Below, in pieces: positions 1 through 10,806 of a stretch of 64,000 nt of DNA. Within the stretch, counting starts at the first letter, position 1. Every line of letters begins with the position of its first letter. Made by a program: the position numbers and the translations under genes. Source of the stretch: Sarocladium kiliense (lineage: Eukaryota > Ascomycota > Sordariomycetes > Hypocreales > Sarocladiaceae); the NCBI GenBank assembly GCA_030734395.1, contig JAUZTG010000029.1:3844001-3908000 (forward strand). Reading direction: 5' to 3'. The notes below the pieces were generated by a model. The model saw nothing but the letters and a program-made list of their open reading frames with translations. It did no database searches and was not told where the DNA came from.

Positions 1-1838
1 CAGGCTCATCGCCGCTTAAGCATGCCTTGGTCATGCAAAATACACCACCTTGTGCTCAGCCTCCTGCTGTTATTCCAAGTACACTTGACAATGCATCTAA
101 GTTACCTGCGCAACAGGGTGACGTACCAAAAAAGAAGCGCAGGTGGATGCCTGTTCCTTCATTCAGTGACGAGATTCTGCCAGAGCGACCCGAAGGTATG
201 ATAGTCAGGATGCCGAATACCAAGGTCTTCGAGATCGATAGCTCCAACTCAACCGACTCAAGCCTGATTGTTCCTGCAACACTGGAGCCGTTACGCGATG
301 GTCGCCAAAATAGTTCCCACGGGTGTGGACCACAGCCACGAGAAGTCGACATAGAGAGCTCAAAGGCAGGAGCTTTGCTGTCCTCAAAATCTCATCCCGG
401 CACAAGTTGTGGGCTCATAGTAGCGGCTGATGGCCACACAATAGCGCATGGCCTTGAAGAGAGTGGCTTGAAGGGTTTATACACAGTTCTACCAAGGGAG
501 AGGGCTCATGACAAGGAGCATCAGGCCTGTTCATCCGCGACCAAGGGCGATTTTCAGTCACAGGCGCCATTCATGCTCGAGCTTGGTCCAACACCTACCA
601 GAGCAAGATCAGCTCGCGTCTCTACTCATGGTATGCAGCTTGACACACCACAAGTCTCTCACCATGGGGACGACACTCTGCACGAGGGCATAGATCCGTA
701 TCAACATTTCCGAACGGTCTATCCCCTCTACGAAACGACGCACCAAGGCTGCCATCTTCATTTCATCCGTGCCGCCGCTGTTCTAGACTCCCTGCGTAGC
801 CAGAGGGCCCTGAAATCGGTTCTCTACGACGATTTCGTCCGTGCCTTCTCAGAAGGTTACGTGTCCTACGTGAAGGAGACGGGGCCAAACCGCCAGAGCC
901 AGTCAGCTTTTGAGTGGTACAACTGGAAGGACGAGCCCATTGTGTTCGCACGGGGCGTTCTGAACCAGAAGAACCTGGATCTTGTCAGGCTTGCATATCC
1001 TCAACAATTTTCTGAAGTGACCAAACTCATCACCGAAGAGACGCCGGAGAGGCAGATGTCTCGCGAAGCATCAGAGGAGGTGCGTGAAACTATCGAGTTC
1101 GGAGATGCCGAGGAAGCGAACGAAAGTGCGGACATCGAGCTCAGAGAGCCCGACAGACCGCGGAAGACGAAAACGAATGGTCCATACCTCACGAAGAAGC
1201 TCATGGTTTCCATAGACGCGGACGAAATCCATCGGCATTCGACTTCAGTCAATGACAAGGACCTTGGTTCGGAGGCGTATACTAAGTCAGCTGGTCGCCT
1301 GCTGACAGAGCTGGGTGACACTACGAGTCATTGTGAGGTCAGCGGTCAGGTAACCGAGAGGAGCAACAAAAGGACACCTTCAAGGCCCGTTACGTCTCGC
1401 CAAGGAAGTGAAAAGCCAGTACCACCAAAGTCTGGCCCCTTCGCGCCGAGAAGTACAAGAGAGGCGTCGGAAGATGATGAGCCAGCTGTGGTGGCACACA
1501 GCTCAAAAGCAGCTGCATCCACACCATCAGCTGGGCCGAATCCGCACGCCAGGCTCGGCAGACGAGTCACTTCAGCCCCAATGGGGCCTCCCAGATCGAC
1601 AACCAATGCAAGAGCCACGTCCAATGCTCCGCCTAGTAGCAGCATGGGCAGTGTACGTAGGATTAGCTCTTCCGCGGTTCATGACAAACCACGTCCGAGT
1701 GGTATGTCCTACCTTCAGAGACTGAAGATGAAGGGAGGCAATGATGAGGCAAGAGAAGCTCGGATGAGAGAGTTGGGCCGTGCGAAGCGTTTGTCGAGGG
1801 GCGGAAGTGTGACCAGCAGTCACGCGAGCTCGAAATGA
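1..1838 (+). CDS. Hypothetical protein, 5' end missing
   Basis: The reading frame is already open at the left edge and runs without a stop to TGA at 1836-1838, so the gene probably begins outside the window; the first in-frame ATG inside it is at 33. I do not recognise the protein. Counting from codon 27, residues about 225-345 look like a folded, mostly helical domain (it starts YQHFRTVYPLYET and includes YDDFVRAFSEGYVSYV and FEWYNW). The flanks are Ser/Thr/Pro-rich and charged, and look disordered. A basic KKKRRW patch near residue 35 could be a nuclear signal, which is inference. The last 150 residues are Ser/Arg/Pro-rich with many RRxS-type sites. No intron is needed inside the visible part. 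Confidence 0.7.
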   Translation, partial: GSSPLKHALVMQNTPPCAQPPAVIPSTLDNASKLPAQQGDVPKKKRRWMPVPSFSDEILPERPEGMIVRMPNTKVFEIDSSNSTDSSLIVPATLEPLRDGRQNSSHGCGPQPREVDIESSKAGALLSSKSHPGTSCGLIVAADGHTIAHGLEESGLKGLYTVLPRERAHDKEHQACSSATKGDFQSQAPFMLELGPTPTRARSARVSTHGMQLDTPQVSHHGDDTLHEGIDPYQHFRTVYPLYETTHQGCHLHFIRAAAVLDSLRSQRALKSVLYDDFVRAFSEGYVSYVKETGPNRQSQSAFEWYNWKDEPIVFARGVLNQKNLDLVRLAYPQQFSEVTKLITEETPERQMSREASEEVRETIEFGDAEEANESADIELREPDRPRKTKTNGPYLTKKLMVSIDADEIHRHSTSVNDKDLGSEAYTKSAGRLLTELGDTTSHCEVSGQVTERSNKRTPSRPVTSRQGSEKPVPPKSGPFAPRSTREASEDDEPAVVAHSSKAAASTPSAGPNPHARLGRRVTSAPMGPPRSTTNARATSNAPPSSSMGSVRRISSSAVHDKPRPSGMSYLQRLKMKGGNDEAREARMRELGRAKRLSRGGSVTSSHASSK

Positions 1839-2053
1839 GGCCAAGACGATGAACCCATCGATCACCTCTTCTTATTCTGCAGTTTGGAGTTTCAGGGCAA
1901 AGCTGTGGGTATTTAATACTCAACAGTCGGACTATACCACTTCAGGGCGGCGTTCCATCGGAAGTCTCAAGGCCTGTATTCATCCCAATGATGGAGCGGG
2001 AGCATATTATAGCACAACAGATGGCGAAAAGGGCGCCCAACAATTGATAACAG

Positions 2054-2088
<35 letters not shown>

Positions 2089-2428
2089 TTCCATGACTCT
2101 CTGTGTGTGGTGCGTGGGCAACCGATCTACGCGGAAGAAATAGGTGAACAGAATAGTGAGAAGAGAAAGTATGCGTGTCAGTCTGTAGGCCGTCAACAGA
2201 CGCCACCCTTTCACAATTGGTGGACCCAGATAAACCCCAGAAAATCCTTGACGTGAGAAGAGATAAAGCAAATGTTGTTGTTCAAAAGGCAGCCCTCGAG
2301 AACATGCCCATTGTTGATGGTTTGTGTGTTCGTTGCGAAAGGTTTTCATATCGTGTCATATCGTCGTATCAAGTCCACAGCCAAGCTCGAATGCCTATCA
2401 AATTCCCGAGCAGCTGAGAGAGGCCTTT
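1839..2428. other. Intergenic, convergent 3' ends
   Basis: This stretch lies between the stop of the truncated hypothetical gene (+) and the stop of the BolA gene (-). Apart from the T tract at 2062-2086 I see no gene. Lysine-rich minus-strand frames here are produced only by that tract. Confidence 0.6.
2062..2086. repeat. 25-nt homopolymer T tract
   Basis: An uninterrupted run of 25 T residues sits between two convergent genes. It could be a polymerase-slippage microsatellite or the relic of an inserted poly(A) tail, read on the minus strand. No flanking target-site duplication is obvious. Confidence 0.95.
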
Positions 2429-2981
2429 TCATTCCACAATCGGAGCATCGGCCTTGTCGGAAGCAACTCCAGTAGCTTCAGCAGTCTCCTTCTTCTGCCT
2501 CTGGCGCTCCTCCTCATCCGGCGTCATAGTCCTCAGCTGCAGGGCATGAATACCACCCTCCTGGGCCATTTCGTCGCGGAGGAGGGCGTATACCATGCGA
2601 TGGCGGGCGGGCTGCATTTTGGAGGCGAAGGCGTCGGAGGTGATGACGAGGCTAGTGGGGGTTGTCAGTCAGCGAAGGAATGGAACCTCAGGGAAAGCGT
2701 GTTGTATTGGGTTCGAGATCGTACCGGAAATGGGTTTCTCTAGATGTACTGCCGGCCATAGCCTTGTGGTGAGCGTGGAGGTGGGAGTCATTGTAAATTT
2801 CGAGGGTCGAAGGGTTGAACGCAGCCGTGATCTTTTTTCTCTTGCGGTCAGCAGTAGTCCACCCGCAGAAGCAATTGAATCCCACCTTTGCACGGATGAC
2901 GTCTTCGAGAGGGGTTGTTGAGTTCATTGTGGAAAGTTGACGTCCCACGTTGGAGAATCCGAGAGCGTAGCGACGAAGCAT
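2429..2981 (-). CDS. BolA-family protein, probably mitochondrial
   Basis: BolA proteins work with monothiol glutaredoxins in Fe-S cluster trafficking. Exons are 2981-2886, 2840-2725 and 2651-2429 (144 aa). The first intron is only 45 nt (GTGGGA...GCAAG, branch TGCTGAC); the second is GTACGA...CACTAG. The spliced product has the BolA core in order: LEIYNDSHLHAHHKAM, ETHFR followed by LVITSDAF, RHRMVYALLRDEM, then GIHALQLRTMTPDEE. The N-terminus MLRRYALGFSNVGRQLST is basic, hydroxylated and without acidic residues, which fits a mitochondrial presequence. A second Met (residue 19) could give a cytosolic form. The length is normal for an organellar BolA. Confidence 0.9.
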
Positions 2982-5280
2982 TGTGTTATGTTGGAAGGTG
3001 AAGAAGCTGGGGTGGAAAAGGCGGGATGGAGCTTGTTGGTGTTGGAGGTGATGGTGGGATGGCGGTAGAGGGGTCCGATTTCGCACCGCCAGTTCGGGAT
3101 TGCAGCACACGACAGGCTTGAGAAGCACCTCTGGTTCCTTGAAGAACAAATTCTTAAAATGAGGACTGGGTAATATTAACAGACAAGTAGGAATGAATGA
3201 GACTGGATGAGGGAGAAGGATCACAGTCGAGGATGGATGAAGGGATGGATGGGCGGCTGCATGGGGCTGCTTTGGAGCTTTATACCATTATATTATGCAG
3301 GCTATCATTCGGTGTGGCAGTCGGTGAGTAGATAAAAAGCGACCAAGAGAGACTTTGTTGTTGTCTCTGCGCTGTCCGCTGTCTGCTCGGCTGTCTGTGC
3401 GTGCCTGTCTTTAATTATTCTTGACCTTGCTTAGCTTCCCAGCTTCCCCTTGTCACAAGCCAATGCCAGTCTGCATCTTCATGCATGCATGCACACTCAC
3501 TCCCCATCCCTCACTCACACAAACAAACAGAGGAAAACCTTTACCCACACACACCTCTTCCCATTCGCTCGCTCGCTCGCTCTCAATTCCCACATGCCAC
3601 ATGCCACAGATGCATGCAGGCCCCAACACAACAACCGCCCGGGTCCATTTTAGTTTGGGCTTTCCTACACCGCCCTGGTTCCTGGCCGGAGCGGCGGGCC
3701 TGGGAGATTTCGCAGGGCGGCTGGGACAGAATGGCGGGAGAGGGGTTCATGGTCACGGTGTGTAATGGAGGGTAGGATTGATAGGTTTTGGGGGCTAGAA
3801 ATAGGGTGTGATAGCTAATGAAGAGGAGCTGCCAGTCTCAGGCAATAGGTCATTTAGCTCGGGCTGGTTTGGTATGCCAGAGCGACATCGAAAGAGGGGA
3901 GTTCCGCCAGTTTGGGTCGGTTTTGGTGGTGAGTGCCAGCCGACAGTATGGGGATTTTGCGGTGAAGGTAGGTTTTGGGATGTGGAGGACAAGGGAAGAC
4001 TAAATCTTTAGCCTTGGATGATGCTGGCAGGGTCCATGTCGGATTGAAGCGCGAGGCCTCACCTCCTGGCAAGCTCCTGCGCCTCAGTCAAGTGAGTTGT
4101 AACACTCGGATGCCATCATAACCTACGAAGACGTGGCACCCATCACCATCTCATCTCATCCCATCCTATCCTATGTCATCCACGACACACCACAAAGCTG
4201 CAGCACTACAACTCTGCAGCAACCACAAACCATCCTCCGTGTCACGCTCGTGCATCATTCTTACATCGCATCTCCTTGTCCTGATCCACAGCTTGGAGCT
4301 TCTGCACTGCACTGCACATAGATATGTTCACAAGCTCAGTGATCACACAAGGAGGACCAAAGCATCGTCTGTCCTCGTGACTAAGCCCATCGCATGCAAT
4401 TTTCTTCCTTGACTTTTGCTTCTCTAAATTGACTGTTCCTCTTTACGAGATCCAATCATTCGGCCCTGATCTTGGATGTGACGCTTCAACGTGACTCGCG
4501 GGCGGCATCGTGGTGGTCAGCGAAAGGACGCGAAGACACCCACCCACCTTGAGGCAAAGCAAGGTAAGGTCAGGTAAGGTATACACGGGAGATATGCGTG
4601 TGTGCGTGCGTGTGTCTTATTATCCACAAGGCTGACGGAGGCTGCTTCGGTACGTAAGGTATGTATGCACTGTGGGGGTGGGTATCGGGTGTGATGTTGC
4701 TGCTGTTGAGGTAGAGGGAGGAGGGTGTGCATTGGCAGCCTGTATGGTCGTATCGGTTAGCAGATCATGCAGCAGCCAGAGTGTGGTTAGTGACGACGAT
4801 ACCTGCAGTTAACACACTCTTTCTACATCATAATGAAGCCTCACGATGGTCGGTCTCATTGCTCTGGGGTTTGCCTTTGCGCCAGACACGGGCCGAGACC
4901 GCGTTTCCTCTGGCGGTACCTTGCTGCCCACCAAATTGCAGTGGCAGCCCAAGTCACTCCCCTTCATGACATAAGCCACTCCTCATCGTCAACTTCATCA
5001 CCACATTTGCTCTGCACGAACCACTCCCACCACAATCTCTCACGACGCCTTCAGTCTCATCCCCTTCCCGCCTTCCCCTTGCCTGAATCGGGCATCTTCC
5101 CGCCTCTCCTCGGCATCCCCAGCGGATCGCGAACAGCCCCCACTCTCACTACGGCTAACGTCCTCATCCTCTCCACACAGACGCAACATCTCCATCCTCA
5201 ATCTCCATCCATCCCCCTCCTTCGCCCACGGGCTGGCTCTGTCCTTCTTCTCTTTCCCCCCTTCCCCTCCTCCACATCCC
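2982..5280. other. Long divergent intergenic region with simple repeats
   Basis: This separates the divergent BolA and acyl-CoA synthetase genes. It holds low-complexity patches: ATGCATGC repeats at about 3481-3493, four GCTC units at about 3566-3583, a GT/GC alternating stretch near 4600-4617, and CT-rich sequence at 4990-5280 that is probably the synthetase leader. Frames here are proline/histidine-rich products of the repeats; I see no convincing gene. Confidence 0.6.
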
Positions 5281-7223
5281 ATGCCTCTTCCATCCCTCCT
5301 AAGACGCATCCGCGTCTCCTCTCCCACACCCACCTTCCTTAGACACGCCATACATGCAGCCACCATGTCTTCCTCAGCAGCTTCAGCAAATCTCCCGCGG
5401 CTACCAATCTTCGAAGCCATCTCCCGCCATGACCCCACGTCTACTGCCGTCATCCACTCGTTATCCGGGAGGACTTTCCGGTACGGCGAGCTGTTAGGCG
5501 ATGTCCGCCGTGTTAGGGATAGGTTCGTTGAAGCTACGGGACAACAGGATCTGAATGGCGAGAGGATAGCGTTCCTTGTTGAGAATAGTTATGACTATGT
5601 TGGTGAGTCTACACCATCTTCACTCATGTATCACACACATATACTGACGTGTGCACGACTCAAGTCACCCTCCTCGCCGCACTGGCCTGCAGATCCATCG
5701 CTGTACCCCTCTCGCCTGCGTTCCCAACCCCAGAGCTGCAGTATGTCCTGGACCACAGTGAGGCGTCACTCCTCGTCTCTTCATCCAAGTTTCTTGCAAA
5801 AGCAGACGAAGTACTTTCATCCGGACTGGCCGTGGCTCCCAAACGCCTGGAGCTGGGAAAGCATCAGGGTGGTGCTGAGCATGAGACTGTACCCCTGGAG
5901 GGTGAGGATGCTGGGGAGGCAGGTATGATGCTTTACACGTCTGGAACCACAAACAGACCGGTACGTCTCATTCCAATCTCATGTTTCTTCTAGGCTCAGG
6001 GTTCGCTAACTCATTTCGGCTCACAGAAAGGTGTTCTTCTTCCCCAGTCAGTCCTCATGGCTCAATCTCAATCCCTCCAAGCCGCCTGGGAATACTCCTC
6101 TTCAGACCATCTTCTTCATGTCCTTCCTCTTCACCACATCCACGGCATCATCAACGCTATTCTCGCCCCTCTTCTCGCCGGCTCAACCATCGAATTCCTC
6201 TTCCCATTCAACCCGACCTCAGTCTGGTCCCGCCTCGCTGCCCCCTACCTCCCATCCCAAACCTCTCCTCCACCCAAGGTCACCTTCTTCACCGCCGTCC
6301 CAACCGTCTACTCTCGCCTCCTCAACACACACAAAGAGGTCCCGTCAGAAGTCCAATCCCCCGCCAGAGACGCCATCTCCCCCTCCAACATGCGCCTCAC
6401 CATCTCCGGTTCCGCCGCCCTCCCCACCCCCACAAAGCTCGCCTGGCTCGACCTCTCCCGCGGAACCCTCCTCCTCGAACGCTACGGTATGACCGAAGTG
6501 GGCATGGCTCTTTCCTGCGGCCTTGACCCCTCTGATCGCGTCGACGCCTCCGTCGGCTGGCCGCTACCCTCAGTCGAAGCTCGCCTCGTCGACACAGACA
6601 CAAACACAGTCATCGACCCTTCAGAAACCGACCGCCAGGGCGAGATCCAGCTCCGCGGTCCAACCATCTTCCGTGAATACTGGCGCAACCCAGCCGCCAC
6701 CTCTGCAGAATTCACTCCAGCTTCACCCTCCGATCCAAACCCATCCCCATGGTTCCGCACCGGCGACGTCGCTCTCCGCCGCCCCATCTCCTCCGCCGGC
6801 CGCTCATCCCTCCCCTCACAAACCTGGGCCCACGGCCCTCTTTTCTTCATTCAAGGTCGTAAATCCGCCGACATCATCAAAACCGGTGGTGAGAAAGTCA
6901 GCGCGCTCGAGATCGAGCGAGAACTTCTCTCCCTCCCTCACGTCTCTGAAGCAGCCGTCGTCGCCGTCCCAAGCGGTCAATGGGGCCATAAAGTTGGTGC
7001 CGTGATTGTTCTGAACAAAGAGGAGTTTCAGAAGGAGGGGAAGCCGGTGAAGTGGACGAGGATGGATATGAGGAGGGCGTTGCAGACGAATCTAGCTAAG
7101 TATAAGATCCCGCAGGTGTTGAAGGTGGTGGATAGTATTCCGAGGAACGCGATGGGGAAGATAAACAAGAAGCAGCTTGTCAAGGTGGTTTTTGCAGACG
7201 AGCATAGCGCTGATGAGATGTAA
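5281..7223 (+). CDS. Acyl-CoA synthetase, ACSF3/malonyl-CoA synthetase-like
   Basis: A member of the AMP-forming acyl-CoA synthetase (ANL) superfamily, which activates a carboxylate through an acyl-adenylate. Exons are 5281-5602, 5665-5960 and 6027-7223 (604 aa). Introns are GTGAGT...CAAG with branch ACTGAC, and GTACGT...ACAG. The P-loop reads YTSGTTNRPKGV (about 199-210), then LPLHHIHGI, ERYGMTEVG (about 357-365), WFRTGD, GRKSADIIKTGGEKVS (about 483-498) and the C-terminal catalytic lysine region NAMGKINKKQ (near 580). The KTGGEKVS hinge and short length resemble ACSF3-type malonyl/methylmalonyl-CoA synthetases. The N-terminus MPLPSLLRRIRVSSPTPTFL is a plausible mitochondrial presequence, and an internal Met at 5365 would remove it. 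The substrate is inferred from family resemblance only. Confidence 0.88.
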
Positions 7224-7635
7224 GTCTATGTTTGTTAAGTGTGTACGATATTTGAATATTGCAATGGAGCTGGTGGTGGTAATGACTTGTTTGGGTTTGT
7301 GACTATTGGCATAGAATGTACATGCAAACGCAGATCTACCATAGAGCTCAAGCAAAATCAACTCAGGCATCACAAACGCAAGGAAGTGAGTTCATTTTGC
7401 CAAGTACATGTTTGAGGTATCAGCACTCCTATTATGACAGGCGAACGCCCAATCTATGCCCCCTAAGATATGACAATAGCGTGTCTGATTCGCGATGCTC
7501 ATATGTCCCATCTAGCAATCAACAGCAATCGCGCATTTGTTGGCTACTACCTTTTTCACCTCATCGGCTCATCCGGCGGGTTCCGCCCCAGCTCCAAACT
7601 TAGCAAAATCCCTGTACCCCTCATCATGCATCAAC
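7224..7635. other. Intergenic between convergent genes
   Basis: This lies between the 3' ends of the synthetase (+) and eIF4E (-). I see no gene. Confidence 0.6.
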
Positions 7636-8491
7636 TTAGACGACGAGCTTCGCCTTGGCCCTTGTGCTACCAGCGTGCGCACTGTCAGTGTGACCAGAGT
7701 ACTCGACTTGTGCGTTAGCGGGCAGCTCGAGAACCTCCTTGAACCTCCGTCCGATGGACAGGAGAATATCCTTGCCCTTTTCGGTGCTGCGGCCCTTTCC
7801 GCCTGAAATATCGCCATCACCACGACCAGGAATTGGCTTGCCAAGAGTGCGAGTCCACACACCAACACGGTAGAAGCCCTTGCGGACATTGACGACAACA
7901 CCCATGACCTCGCCGTCCTCCTCGTTCTCGAGAGTCTCGCCGATAGCGGCCATCATGACCTGAAGCCAGATGCGGTCGATGTCGACGCTTGCCTTGTCCT
8001 TGTATTGGTATGACCACTTGCCACCGTGCTTGTTCTGGGGGTCCTCCCACTCGGGGCGCACTCCAGCCTTGAACACGTGATAATCGGACTTCTGGGCGAG
8101 GGCTGACACTGGGGCGACGTTGTTCTGCGCAAGTCAGCTGACGGCCAATTATTGTCACAATTAGATAAAATTTACATGGATACCCCAGAACTCTTCGACA
8201 GAGTCAAAGGTGATAACTTCCTTGAGGAGATCATACCAGTTGTCACCCTAATCACAGTCAGCGCCAGCCTCAAGTGAGGAGATCTGCCGGGTCAAAACAA
8301 ACCTTGCCGCTTGGTGGCTTTGTGAACCACAAGGTCCACTTGTTCTGCAGAGGGTGCTTCACGTTGAAGTTATCTTTGTCGTGAAAGACCGTAACGGGCG
8401 TGCTGCCCTCCTTTGTGTCGGCATCATCGCCACCACCGGGTGACACTGGGATGGTGGACAGATCCACTTGCTTGTCCATGTCGGTCGCCAT
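7636..8491 (-). CDS. eIF4E: Translation initiation factor eIF4E
   Basis: Cap-binding subunit of eIF4F, acting in the cytoplasm at the mRNA 5' end. Exons are 8491-8303, 8247-8176 and 8124-7636 (249 aa). Joining them gives the family order: HPLQNKWTLWF, GDNWYDLL (first cap-stacking Trp), SVEEFWGIHNN, the second cap Trp in EWEDPQNKHGGKW, DRIWLQ, then GVVVNVR and a C-terminus close to animal and yeast eIF4E. The N-terminal 40 residues are acidic and flexible, as is usual. Introns have GTTTGT...TTAG and GTAAAT...GCAG ends. It lies tail-to-tail with the acyl-CoA synthetase gene. Identity is secure. Confidence 0.96.
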
Positions 8492-9555
8492 ATTTGAGGG
8501 CTATCTGGAATGAAAGAAAGAAGGTGAGGTCAAGGGATCGCTCGAACGTTGGGAACGACTCGGGCGCTTGGTGGCGGGGTGTGGTGATGAGGCGGTCGGG
8601 ATCGAGGAGAATGAGGGCCGAATCGACAAGAAGCAGATCGACTGCTTCGAGGTCAAATTAGGTGGGGGGAGTCGATCAAGGGAGAGAACTTTCTGCGCCA
8701 GGCAAGAAAGTTGGTAGGATGACGTGGTAGTCGACAGTGGTGGAAAGAGAGATGCGGTTTTGGTTCTTCGTGTGGGAGTTGCGAGGCGCAAAGTTGGAGT
8801 CGCAGAAAATTGGTCCCCAGACGCCGGGTGCACCAGCCACATTCCCTAGCCACAAGTTTCTGCACAGCCACGTTTTGCAGGTCGACCAAGGTTGCAACCT
8901 GGCCAGCCCGTAGACTTGATGAGAGACGAAGCATGAAAGACATTGTATCCCAAAAGGTTATAGCACCTACAGCCACTGTGCCACGACTTGGAAAAGGCTA
9001 CTTGGAACTCAAGGTACTGCGAATGTGAGGCAGCACTGCTCCCGTACGCAGTAACAGAGGCAGTTGCCTCAATTTTCTGGAGATCTTGGGTCCAATCACG
9101 GTCCAGCTGTAGGAATGAGACCACTGTTACGTTCTATTTGCGATGGCTTTCGGATCTTCAATGATCATGAAATTAGGACCGCTTTTGATCCCTGCACGGG
9201 TTATGAGCACAGGGCTGCCACTTACAAAAGCCTTTCTTCAATACCTCTTCAAATAATCACCAGCAACTAAAGGAAACAAAGCGACCCTGATTACATGCGG
9301 ACGCCTCTCAGGGAAAACTATAAATTTGGGTCCATATCTACACAACATATGATCTGGCTGTGCAAGCACTAACCACAACTCAGAACTAGCAACAAGTCCT
9401 AATCACATTCATCTAACTCAGCACATCAATTTCGAACGACCACGATTTATAAAGTACCAAACGCTAAAAGTCACTGCCCATCGCAGCTCTTCTCCGAGGC
9501 CGATGAGACTCATTTCAAGACCTTCTCCCCCAGGCGCTACTTTGAACCGGTCATC
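8492..9555. other. Intergenic, divergent promoters
   Basis: This is the upstream region of eIF4E (-) and of the 313-residue hypothetical gene (+). The minus-strand open frames at 8500-8980 have no family resemblance and probably cover the eIF4E leader. Confidence 0.5.
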
Positions 9556-10497
9556 ATGGTTCAGCAGCCGCGGGGTCGCTGGAGAATGAAGTCAACGGCG
9601 GATCTTTGGAGAACAGAGACTTGGAAACAGGAGCTCGAGATGATCGTGGACAGAATCCAAGTCTTAACAGATGCCAACTTCGCACGCCATCTCGACCTCG
9701 ACTCCAACTCTCTGCCATGGGATCTCATCGCGAGCCGTAGCTTCTATGAACTGGCACAGTGCATAGCTCAGGAGGACCCAACCTCTAGTTGGGACAGCCT
9801 GCTCACTAATGGGTTACAACGAACATACCTGATCCGCGGAATGATCCTGAAGGCCATCGAAGTCAAGGTATTCTGTGAGCCTCTATTCGGCGCTGACGAT
9901 GTTAGGCTGCAAAGCATCCAGGCTCGAAACCCCGTTGTGAAACATGGCGAGGGCTTTCACAACGCCCGTATCCGAGCTGAGAATGTCGTACAATACCTTG
10001 AGGAGTACGATGCGATGTCTGAAAGCTTCTGGGCGGGTGTTGACTCCGTAACGACAGATATCCTCACACTCCTCCTGCCTCTCTATGGCCGCATTGAGAA
10101 GAAATGGATTGATTTTGACGGCACAAGCCGAGTTCGGGACCGCGGAGAGTTCCATGAGATGCTCCACGACGTTGTAGCCGCCAGTGCGTGGGTGAGTATC
10201 TCGATGCGCGCTCGTGAGGGCATCTCACACTGGACATGGCCAACGCCTGGGAATTGTCGTACCTGGAATCAAGTGAACGCCGATGAGAAGCTATACAAGA
10301 CCAGCCAGGAGTATCGCGCTGCTGCAATGGGTATGAAGAACGAGCAGAACCGCACCACTGCTCGAGTGAAGATAGCGATCACTCCTGAGATCAGCGACCA
10401 CTCCCTAGGTTACCATGGTGCCTATTATGGAACCAGGAACCAGGTTCTGTTCCCGCCCATGGCTGTATACTACGCCGGGGATGCAGCAGGCCATTGA
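9556..10497 (+). CDS. Hypothetical protein, 313 aa
   Basis: A single uninterrupted frame from ATG 9556 to TGA 10495-10497. I do not recognise the family. The sequence looks like a real globular, mostly helical protein: it is rich in Trp and charged residues, has even composition, no signal peptide and no membrane segment. Distinctive stretches are TWKQELEMIVDRIQVL (about 23-38), ARNPVVKHGEGFHN and EYDAMSESFWAGVDSV. The C-terminal part ends in a tyrosine/glycine-rich stretch (GYHGAYYGTRNQVLFPP). The same frame stays open for another 102 codons after the stop, treated separately. Regulation is not visible. Confidence 0.65.
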   Translation: MVQQPRGRWRMKSTADLWRTETWKQELEMIVDRIQVLTDANFARHLDLDSNSLPWDLIASRSFYELAQCIAQEDPTSSWDSLLTNGLQRTYLIRGMILKAIEVKVFCEPLFGADDVRLQSIQARNPVVKHGEGFHNARIRAENVVQYLEEYDAMSESFWAGVDSVTTDILTLLLPLYGRIEKKWIDFDGTSRVRDRGEFHEMLHDVVAASAWVSISMRAREGISHWTWPTPGNCRTWNQVNADEKLYKTSQEYRAAAMGMKNEQNRTTARVKIAITPEISDHSLGYHGAYYGTRNQVLFPPMAVYYAGDAAGH

Positions 10498-10500
10498 CTC

Positions 10501-10806
10501 ATGCCGCATAAGACAAGGCCTCTGATGGACCACGTGATTTCTTCGAAACTGCGCGCCAGGAGACCACGAATTTGGCCACTGACAGAGGGGCCAAGAAAGA
10601 GCAAGATCCGTGGTAGGAAGTCAGTGGCCGTTAAGCTGATAGATAGATTGGGCGGGAAGGTCGTTCGCCTGCAAAAGTCCCCGACGGGACAACTGACAGG
10701 CAAGTTGAAGGGGAGAAGGTTGAGTCTGAAGCGAGATATGCTAATCAGGCAGATGGATAAGAACACGCCAGAAGCATGCATGCTGATAGCTCGAGGAGTC
10801 ATTTGA
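10501..10806 (+). CDS. In-frame basic extension or separate small ORF
   Basis: Directly after the TGA stop of the preceding gene, with one codon (CTC) between, the same frame opens with ATG and runs 101 codons. The product is strongly basic (many Arg/Lys, for example LRARRPRIW and GKLKGRRLSLKR). It could be a translational-readthrough tail, a coding part joined by an intron that removes the stop, or a chance frame in the 3' UTR. I see no clear intron that spans the stop. No family is recognised. Confidence 0.22.
   Translation: MPHKTRPLMDHVISSKLRARRPRIWPLTEGPRKSKIRGRKSVAVKLIDRLGGKVVRLQKSPTGQLTGKLKGRRLSLKRDMLIRQMDKNTPEACMLIARGVI

Noticed and set aside
1942..2349. Lysine-run minus-strand frame
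   Set aside because: The frame passes through the 25-nt T tract and has no conserved features.
5040..5453. Minus-strand 137-codon Arg/Glu/Gly-rich frame
   Set aside because: It is antisense to the C/T-rich leader and first exon of the acyl-CoA synthetase; composition reflects the CT bias.
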